Part shown: in pieces, positions 56,001 through 64,000 of the stretch
Position numbering within the stretch: the stretch's first letter is position 1
Layout of the letters: every line of letters starts with the position of its first letter
Assembly (NCBI RefSeq): GCF_964204645.1
Contig: NC_134030.1
Coordinates: 659,855-723,854 of the forward strand
Source of the DNA: Tubulanus polymorphus
Taxonomy: Eukaryota > Nemertea > Palaeonemertea > Tubulaniformes > Tubulanidae
Length of the DNA stretch: 64,000 bases
Direction of reading: 5' to 3'
Program-made: the position numbers and the translations under genes
The notes under the pieces: generated by a model
What the model saw: the letters and a program-made list of their open reading frames with translations, nothing else
What the model was told of the DNA's origin: nothing
Database searches by the model: none

Positions 56001-59000
56001 CTGTCGACGTTCCAACGTCTGATCGTTGATTCGTGCGGTATTTTCAAGATGATATATTCGGTATCGGCGGTGGTGTGAATACAGTTGACGTCGACTTCGT
56101 TAGACGGATTAATGTGGGGTTCGAACACGTGTTGAAGCGGACCGCCGGGCGCCTGGTAACACTGATACGCCGGTACTAAAGCGCATTGTTTACCCGCTGC
56201 TAGGTAACACGCTTCGACTAGTCGTAATATTTTCGGATAGAGCGGACAATATTTCAGTAATCTGCCGATGATTTCCACGCACATTTTCTCCGGGTCGCGG
56301 TTGATAGTGGATTCAGCTAGCTGTAGCGTGTCGGCCAGTAGTTTAGTCTCGTCTGTAACGTGAAGCTGGAAGTCGGTGAGGATGTTATGTAGAGATGTGG
56401 CTCTCAGTTTCGAGTAGAGGAATTCATAGTTAAACAGTACTTCATCCTCCAGTTCCTCAACTCGCCCGCTCTCATTCAGGTGGTACGGTAACATGTTCAA
56501 TTTACGGAAATTGAAACGAACCGACGTCGAATTTTCGCCGTCAGAAAACCTCAACGGTTGCGACGATACTTTACGATCGGCAACGCCCTCTTGCGACTGC
56601 AATTCGAATCTGATCACGTGATTGTCGCTATAGGTGAACGGTTTTTCGCGTCCGTCGCTCCAAACGCCCAACAGATAGTCGGCGATATTCGAATGGACAA
56701 GCCGACGAAAATTCTTGTCCGCTAAATAGCGTTGACTGGTGACGTTGATGAATTCCTGATGGTACCAGTAAACGGCCAGAACCCCGTTAGCCTCTCTCTC
56801 CACCAGATACGTGTCTATATCTGAACGTATTCGTGTCCATAGCGACGGCGGAATACGTCGTATCGGTGGCAACCAGTACGTGTATATACTGTTGAGAACG
56901 TCGTCGTCAAGCGATAATAAATCTTCAACTTCCGAATCGGAAAGACCGTTACGCGAAGCGGTGATGTAGGCTAGAGCGTGTTTTACCACGTGACCGTCGT
57001 GTCTCGACTCGAGACGGTCTAATAGTTTACCGATACTGTCAGGTACAGTTGCGGCCAACGTGTCGGACATGTGAACTTTAGTGTAGGAATTCCAGTCGTA
57101 AACTTCATCGAACACAAGTTTCAGAAACAAAGGGACGCTACATTTCATAAAGGCGCAGCCGACCACGTAAACCTGATGCGACGTCAGTTGTCTGTTGTGT
57201 TCTCTCAACCACAGTTTCAATATATCCGTACATTTGATATGACTTAACGGACTCAGTTCGATGAACGTGCTCGTGTCCCGTATCTTCTCTTTCAACCGTT
57301 GCATCATGTGACTATCGTCATCGGACAGCGTCGTTACGATGACTTTCACGTTTTTGCCAAGCGACGACGGTAACCAGTCTAAACGATGAGCATTGTTACC
57401 GGGTGATAATTGATTTAAAGCGTCGAGATATAGAACGAGCGGGAAGCGGTGATCGGCGGACAGGATGTTGATGAAACGGTCCCTCAGTTGTCGGTATGTT
57501 TTCGGTACCGGTTTCGTATCGAACCCGATCGCGTTAAACTGTTCGCAAAGCGTTTGCAACAATAGATTTATATTGGAACTCTGCAGCGTCGTGCCGATCA
57601 GACGTATACAGATAGCGGCGTTCTTACTCAACCACGATGACGTCAGACGGAACGCTTTCGACGTAAACGACGTTTTACCGATTCCGGTTTGACCGTGAAC
57701 GACCAGCGGATAACGGTGATCACTCCTGACGTATTGAGCTAGTTTATTTAGTTCGTCTTTACGCGCGTGAAAATTATCGGAACGTTCCTTACACTGGATC
57801 TGATGTTTTACAATATCTTCCATTAGTGCACTGAGGTGACCCTGTCCAGCACTCTTTACACCTGCAATGGAATACAAATGGAATAATAGGGTAAAATAGT
57901 TAGGCTAGACTCGCAAGACAAGTGGTTCTGGACAATTATGTCAAGTGGATCTGGAAGGTGGGCAATGCCAAATGAATCTGGAAGGACACGACGCCTTATG
58001 GTTTTGGAAGGGGATGATACTAAGTGGGTCTGGAAGGTGGGCGATTCCAAATGGATCTGGAAGGTTGGCGATACCAAGTGAATCTGGACGGTGGGCGATT
58101 CCAAATGGATCTGGAAGGTGGGCGATACCAAGTGAATCTGGAAGGTGGGCGATTCCAAATGGATCTGGAAGGTGGGCGATTCCAAATGGATCTGGAAGGT
58201 TGGCGATACCAAGTGAATCTGGAAGGTGGGCGATGCCAAGTGGATCTGGAAGATGAGCAATGCCAAGTGGGTCTGGAAGGTGTGCGATGCCAAGTGGATC
58301 TGGAAGGAGGGCGATGCCAAGTGGATCTGGAAGGAGGGCGATGCCAAGTGGGTCTGGAAGGCGGGCGATACCTAGTGAATCTGGAAGGTGGGTGGGCGGT
58401 ACCTAGTGGGTCTGGAAGGTGGGCGATGCCAAGTGGATCTGGAAGGAGGGCGATGCCAAGTGGGTCTGGAAGGCGGGCGATACCTAGTGAATCTGGAAGG
58501 TGGGTGGGCGATACCTAGTGGGTCTGGAAGGTGGGTGGGCGATACCTAGTGGATCTGGAAGGTGGGCGATGCCAAATGCCTGTTTGAACCACTGATTAAT
58601 TGAATGAGTTGATATTGTTACCTTTATCGATGAGTTGAATGAGTTTTTCAGTGAACTGTGAACAAAAATCGTTTAGATATTCAGTCTGCGCGCGCATACC
58701 AACATTACCCGCCCACGTGACCATGTTACTGAAATTGACAAAGATCGATTACTGAACATTAGGTTGGCTCAACTGTGGTAAGACCTTACACTTTTTAAGT
58801 GAAGGACAAATTGCATCCGCCCCTTTTAAAACACCCCATCCCCCATGCACCGGGTTGTAAAGGAAACGATAGATTATCAATACAGCCGCACTGATGACTT
58901 CAAGGCGATAGATGATCATTGTTTATTGAGCACGTAATCACTGGGGAATTGTGTTTTATCCACTCTGTACCTTCCGCCTTGCAATATTGTAGCTGTAGGA

Positions 59001-62000
59001 AGGCGAAGAACTCGATTTTTACCAACCTGATGACATTACTGGGAGGAATACTATGCGGAATAACTCTCTCTTTAAGGTTGCGAACGCGCCTTTTAGCATC
59101 GGCGTCGATTTCACCTTTACTCTGATCCCAATCTACGTATCTTGAATAGAAACACACAAATAACTCGATTGAAAAATACAAAAAACAAAGAGAAGCTGAA
59201 GAAAATCTATATGAGATGCATCTTAAGGGACCGATTTTATAGATCGGGAATCAAAGTTACCCCTAGTGGTAAATCCCCAACACGGGCTCGGTTTTAAAGA
59301 CTTATCATCAAACTTTACCGTAGTGGTAAGTCATCAACATGGGTTAGGTTTCCTGGGTAGAAAAGTAACCCGTAGGGTAAATCCCTGGGCCAGGTTTCAC
59401 AGTCTGAAATATCTTTGAAACCGGCACAAAATGATTCGTTTGTATGTCAGAATTATGCGCTAACATTTAATAAGAACCACCCTTAACTACCCATGAGAAA
59501 CATTATACAGTAACATACTTTTTAATTTTGTCGATGTGAAGATATCGTTCAAGGTCAGTTATTCGACGTGTAAAACAGATAACAGTACCGGCAACGTTGT
59601 CCTTGACCTTCGTGATGCCCTCGTGAAGTTCGTTTTCCGTTACTGTAAAATAATTAAAAGATAATTATGAACATTAATCGTTGCCTCGGTTGAAAGGGTG
59701 CAGGTGGTTGAGAAGAGTGGTTCACTGGCAGAAAGAGTATGGTTGCCTGATGGGAAGATGGAGGTTCCCAGAGTGAATAGGTAATTGCCAGACTGAAAGG
59801 AGGGGTTCCTAGATAACGAGGTTGGGTTGGTCCCTATAGGTAGGAATGGTTCCGGCCTAGGGGACTACTAGTGTCTGAAATCTGTAGATTGTTGTTATTA
59901 TCTATATGAACAGTAAATAGCCTACCTGAACACGTGTATTTCCTGCTGGTTTGTTGACTCATTAACTTCTGTTCGACACATTGTTTTACAGTGTCAGTGA
60001 ATACAGTTCTCATGCGCGACTCATCCTTGTACCACCATTCTTTGGGACTCTTCTCGCCCAGTACACTTTTCACTGGTTGTAGTAGGAACTCCGGCGGCAA
60101 ACTATTCTCATCTTTCTATAATTAATCATTGTCACAATTTGAATTATGAAACATGTTTCAGATGGTCTGCGGTTGATCTAGCGGATCTTACAATCAAGTT
60201 AACACCCATCGATTTCAAAATCGAACCCCCTGTTTCGCTCCCGGCAGGTGTGGTGGGTCTGTAAGGGACACTCAATCAGAAAATCAAACAAAATTTACCA
60301 ACCTAATAAATAACAGGGATAATCCCTATTTTAAGATCAAACACCCACAATAAGAAGAAAAACTAGGAGATAGTCTTACGTTTCAACTCAAATTTATGAG
60401 CCATTTCCAGAAATGTATTTTAAAGCCTGTCACTAGACAGTCACGTGTCTATGATGACTAAAAAGACTTAGTATCTTATTTCACATGAGATTGTGACACG
60501 TGTCTATTCATTTGTATTACTTGTTTTTGTAAATCATTTCGTATGAATATATCACCATACGTTAGATACGTAATTCAATGTTGTTTTACCTTGTACCACT
60601 TGTTGAGTAGATCGACCGACATATCATTATCCTGAATGCAAAGTGTAATGCTCTCAAACTCATCAGCTGGTATTCTATACGGTAACATACGACTCCCATA
60701 TTTCTCTCCTAACATCAACTGCAACATCAACATCGATACATCTACATAATCATCTTAATAATACTTGGATCTAGTTCAACAGTTGAGGTGGATTAGGCCA
60801 CAAAACTGATACCCTGTTTCTTCACTCTGTTGAGCTTAGACCCGGCCGGTCGTCTATATACCCTTAACATAACCTTGAAAAAATACGTGATCAAGCTAAT
60901 CATAACCTTGGAATAATTCAGTCAGATTACTCCAAGCCATAACAGACAAGCTATCATTATTTTCAGCCTTACTCGCGTTGTTAGATATGGTCGAATTTCA
61001 TTAAAGCGAATAGGAATATAGTTGATAACACAGATGATAAGAAGTACAGAAGCTGTAGCGATTATTTCTACGTACCACGAAGTTCGGCCCTGCGGATAAT
61101 CTTTGACATTCTTGTATTTGCTTCAAACACAATTCAGTTGTCGTATGATTCTCGCTCGCCTTGGCAGGAATTCCCCACCTCATGTCAACTACCTGTAAAC
61201 CAACAATGAATAGATTAGACCATCTAGCAGCATCTCCAGCGATTTCATCAAGATGTTCTCCCAAACAGAGACCACAAATTTGATGATTTTATATCAAAAG
61301 CAGTTGGAGTGCCCTTTCGAATCATATACTCGTATTCAAACATAAATCTCCCGATTCCCCGTTGAATATCAAACGGACGTTTTTAATTTTAAAAAATCAC
61401 TTCAAATCTTACTTCATATCATGTTATTATTAATTTGAGATCAGATGTAATGTTTTCTGTCCAATAACTACACACTAGGGACTGTCTCTAGTTTTGGAAG
61501 TGGCCAGGGGGACCTCAGTGGCCTTACTGATTTGCGGGGCCGGACGCAGAAAAAAGCTGCTTAGCCTATCCGTGCCCTTATCCATGGTTTAGCTAACTAG
61601 CTTAGAATAAGAGGCCGCACGAAAACATTGGTTACAAATAACAGCGTTTTCCTGCGCCCGCCTCAGGTGATCAATCTTATTCTTAATCAGGGCCATCGGT
61701 AAAGTTCCGTGCCACCATCTGTCCATCCAATCCCTCCCCTTTCCACCCATCTCCATCCACCCTTCTACTTTCAGTTTGATCGTCAGTAACTCGTTCACCT
61801 GGAATTCGAAGCCGTATTTATCTCGGCAATATTTCTTCACTACCGGAAACACGTTTTGCATGGCAGCATTGCGTTCAGCTCGAGTGTCTGAAATTAGAAA
61901 AACAAATATGTTAATGAATAATGGTGTTTATTTTCATCCAGTGCGCATTAACACAGACTTATAAAGCTCTGAATAAATAATACAGAATAAACGATAAGAT

Positions 62001-63200
62001 TACTTATACAGCATATTCAAAAAACTTAGTCATCAGGCCATCCTGAATGGTCTGTTAACCGTAACCCGACCGACCCGACTTCAAAGGTACCGAGTGATAA
62101 CTTTTTTTCGGGATTCATTGAAATGAATTCTATTTTTGATATTGTTTCCATATGAAGAAGGTGATAGATTTGTTTTTTTTTGCCCTAAAATTTTGCAAAA
62201 AATATTTCTACCTACCGACTCATCCTTAAAATTTAAGTCGGTGTTTACGGCAAACAGACATTTATTTTAGGATGGCCGTACACAGTTCAATTACAATCTA
62301 TCCCTTAAATAATGAGACGAGGATAACTATATAGGATAACTATTTATTTGACATTACGAGCTTTCGCTAAAGCTTCATCGAGTGAATGAGAATCTTTATT
62401 CTAAACCCGGTTAACGCAGCTACTGTATATGAATCTAACCCTTGATAATGCGCCTAACGCCAGGTTTTTCCAGAGACGGATGTATTTTTGACTTGCAATT
62501 GTATAGTAAAGATAAACCCCACAGATACAGCACCATACTCTCTATACAGCCAAATTCCTATAGTTGGTACCCTTACTACAGTCAGGGGCGTAGCCACCGG
62601 TGCGACAACTGCAACATATGTCGCACCTATAATTGAAAAACACATTAAGCTAAAACGTCATAATTAACGTTATTCTACTGATAATCGACTGTTCTTCCAG
62701 AGGACGGAATGTCTGTATTTTGACTTGCAACTAATACCGGTATTTATCCCAGATACTCTATATATAGCCAAAATCCCAAATCGCCGATATGGGACCCTAA
62801 CTACCCCTGACCGAGTGTGTGAATAAATATCATTTTTAAAATGGGTTTTTCAGCCTCTTAGATAAATTCATAATACTTCTCGCTTAAATCACGAATGAAT
62901 TCCGGCAGCGAATTTAATATAGGGGCCTATACTCACGTAGCTTAAAGATTTAGAATAATTTTTCATTCTTCGTGTGTTGTGTGAATTACCCAAGCTTGGC
63001 CGTATTCAACGACGTACTATAATATGCAAGGAGTTGTTATCCAAGTTAGATTTGTGGCTATAAAATGTTTGATTATTATTTTTACCTGTGAACGTCGAGC
63101 TCAGGAAGACGCGTACGATTTTCGAATGTAGAATTGGCAGATCTTCCAACGGTCTTTGACCTCTGAGGACATCGAGAGGTCCAGTGTCTCCCGACGGCAT
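53088..63200 (-). CDS. NACHT and WD40 repeat protein (NWD1/NWD2-like), 11 exons
   Basis: Exons in transcription order: 63200-63086, 61887-61799, 61192-61076, 60718-60590, 60115-59926, 59642-59519, 59140-59027, 58728-58622, 57861-55216, 54978-54790, 54433-53088. All borders are GT/AG and every phase joins, giving 5,166 nt, about 1,721 residues, close to the usual NWD1/NWD2 length. Residues ~28-125 match DUF4062 (VRVFLSSTFTDTRAERN, then VVDMRWGIP and GPNFV). A Walker A site, GQTGIGKTS, lies at ~385-393 and a Walker B-like LVLYLDAL at ~471-478, followed by the NACHT helical region. From ~900 to the end are degenerate WD40 blades (for example VSVSSDNCLQVWNLD). Known family members are cytosolic signalling STAND ATPases; the ligand here is unknown. 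The ATG at 63200 is tentative because the frame stays open back to an acceptor at 63229, so a 5' exon may lie outside the window. Introns carry a 27-bp minisatellite and old transposons. Confidence 0.9.
54608..54740. mobile_element. MITE related to the 36723 element
   Basis: Starts GGGGCCAGTTGCACACCTAT and closes with an AACTGGGTGCAAGACC-type end; shares the TAAGACCAGTCT motif. Lies in an intron of the NACHT-WD40 gene. Confidence 0.5.
57925..58580. repeat. 27-bp minisatellite in an intron of the NACHT-WD40 gene
   Basis: About 24 units of GGATCTGGAAGGTGGGCGAT plus ACCAAGT. Because 27 is a multiple of three, frames of 160 codons stay open on both strands; neither is a gene. It follows directly on the acceptor of the NACHT exon. 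Confidence 0.95.
59220..59400. repeat. Short degenerate tandem repeat in a NACHT-WD40 intron
   Basis: Three ~60-bp units containing AAGTTACCCCTAGTGGTAAA-like text. Confidence 0.55.
62450..62830. repeat. Diverged tandem pair in intron 1 of the NACHT-WD40 gene
   Basis: Segments starting CCAGAGACGGATG and CCAGAGGACGGAATG share the order TTTTGACTTGCAA, CTATA-rich and TAGCCAAA text, about 240 bp apart. Confidence 0.5.
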
Positions 63201-63489
63201 TCTCGCCCGAGTGAAGATAATCTCTAAACTAAATAGAATAATTCCGATAAGCCTTAACGGTCCATCGCTGCTCCACACATTTCATGTTTACAAAAAAAAC
63301 AATTCGTCCTCAAAATATAAGCGAATTTGTTGCGAAATTATTTATGAAATCGAGCGAAATATAGTTGGTTTATAAGGTATACTGGATTTTTATTTTGTTT
63401 TTGGAAGTAACTGTCAGTCAGCTCGCATACACCATACAGCGCTAAACGTCGATATAGGGTTGGTTTTTGGTGTCTTAATTGAATAAAAT

Positions 63490-63713
63490 CTAAGGCAAAC
63501 AAAAATTGATACCTTGTTTCTCCGCTCTGCTGAGCTTAAATGTTGACCCGGCCGCCTATCTACCCTATACATTACTTTTTTTTAAAATCGTGATCAATTT
63601 TACCATAACAGCCCCGGCCGCTATAGAAATGAACTGTTTATAAATTTTATCATATTTTACAAAAATGACCCGGCCGCTGCGGAGAAACAAGGTATCATTT
63701 TTGTTTAGCCTAA
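63490..63713. mobile_element. Fold-back MITE with ~35-bp inverted ends
   Basis: Left end carries TGATACCTTGTTTCTCCGC and the right end its complement, both continuing into AAACAAAAA text and with GACCCGGCCG inside. A partial relative lies at 60795-60875. Non-coding. Confidence 0.6.
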
Positions 63714-64000
63714 GAGAGGGTATTCATTTGACGTTTCGATCCTATCCTATGTTCTGTATTGAATTTGAAAATGTCCCGTATAACCAAATTTAACTCGATT
63801 ATTTTCTCTTCGTAATTGTAGATTTTTTGTTTATTCGATTCTCAGGGGAAAAAAATCTCGCAAATCTCTCACAGGAAATCTCTAAAATTTCATTCAATCC
63901 CGAATCCTTAAAATCACAGTTATGTGAGAAATGAATATAAACAATCTTACAATCATAAATCCACAGTTGTGATAGGAACCACCCGAATAGATATATTCCT

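Noticed and set aside
57856-58518. Open frames of about 163 codons on both strands
   Set aside because: The 27-bp repeat unit is a multiple of three, so frames stay open on both strands; the region is an intron of the NACHT-WD40 gene.

Overview
This is a stretch of an animal nuclear genome. Its genes are split by introns with GT/AG borders, and it carries abundant minisatellites, fold-back transposon remnants and tRNA-like SINE heads. The only confidently named gene has the DUF4062-NACHT-WD40 layout of metazoan NWD1/NWD2 proteins. Together with small tandem families of secreted or membrane proteins this fits a marine invertebrate, perhaps a lophotrochozoan, but the phylum cannot be fixed from the window alone.

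Layout. 191-2198 is a GC-rich 40/56-bp minisatellite with a 192-bp higher-order unit. 2.9-9.7 kb (minus strand) and 13.1-27.0 kb (plus strand) are inverted, diverged copies of one unrecognised family. It is built from very short exons, nearly all phase 0, encoding recurring modules: an MPKA...GPSTSSPY module, a poly-Gln module, an FLPKTPPSG module, an FSPIQH module, an ARSPxLN module, a Ser/PPETPPD module, a DECPF module and a basic nuclear-signal module. About 15 copies of the first module are visible, many decayed. 28.8-29.7 kb is a 25-bp minisatellite interrupted by a palindromic transposon with a TA target duplication. 29.7-33.7 kb holds little beyond old repeats.

33.7-52.2 kb is a cluster of six paralogous single-pass membrane protein genes, one plus-strand and partial, five complete on the minus strand. 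All five complete copies have four exons with identical phases: signal peptide; Cys-rich ectodomain; transmembrane segment; Pro/Tyr-rich tail ending in a PPSY motif. They resemble the Shisa/WBP1-VOPP1/CYYR1 group. The last two lie in a tandem duplication of about 4.0-4.5 kb that also copied the 3' end of the neighbouring NACHT gene, leaving a truncated copy at 48,988-49,239.

53.1-63.2 kb (minus) is a complete or nearly complete 11-exon NACHT-WD40 gene encoding about 1,721 residues.

No operons, bacterial features, CRISPR arrays, rRNA genes or convincing functional tRNA genes are present. All exon borders were read by eye from splice consensus, frame continuity and agreement between paralogs; no transcript evidence was available.
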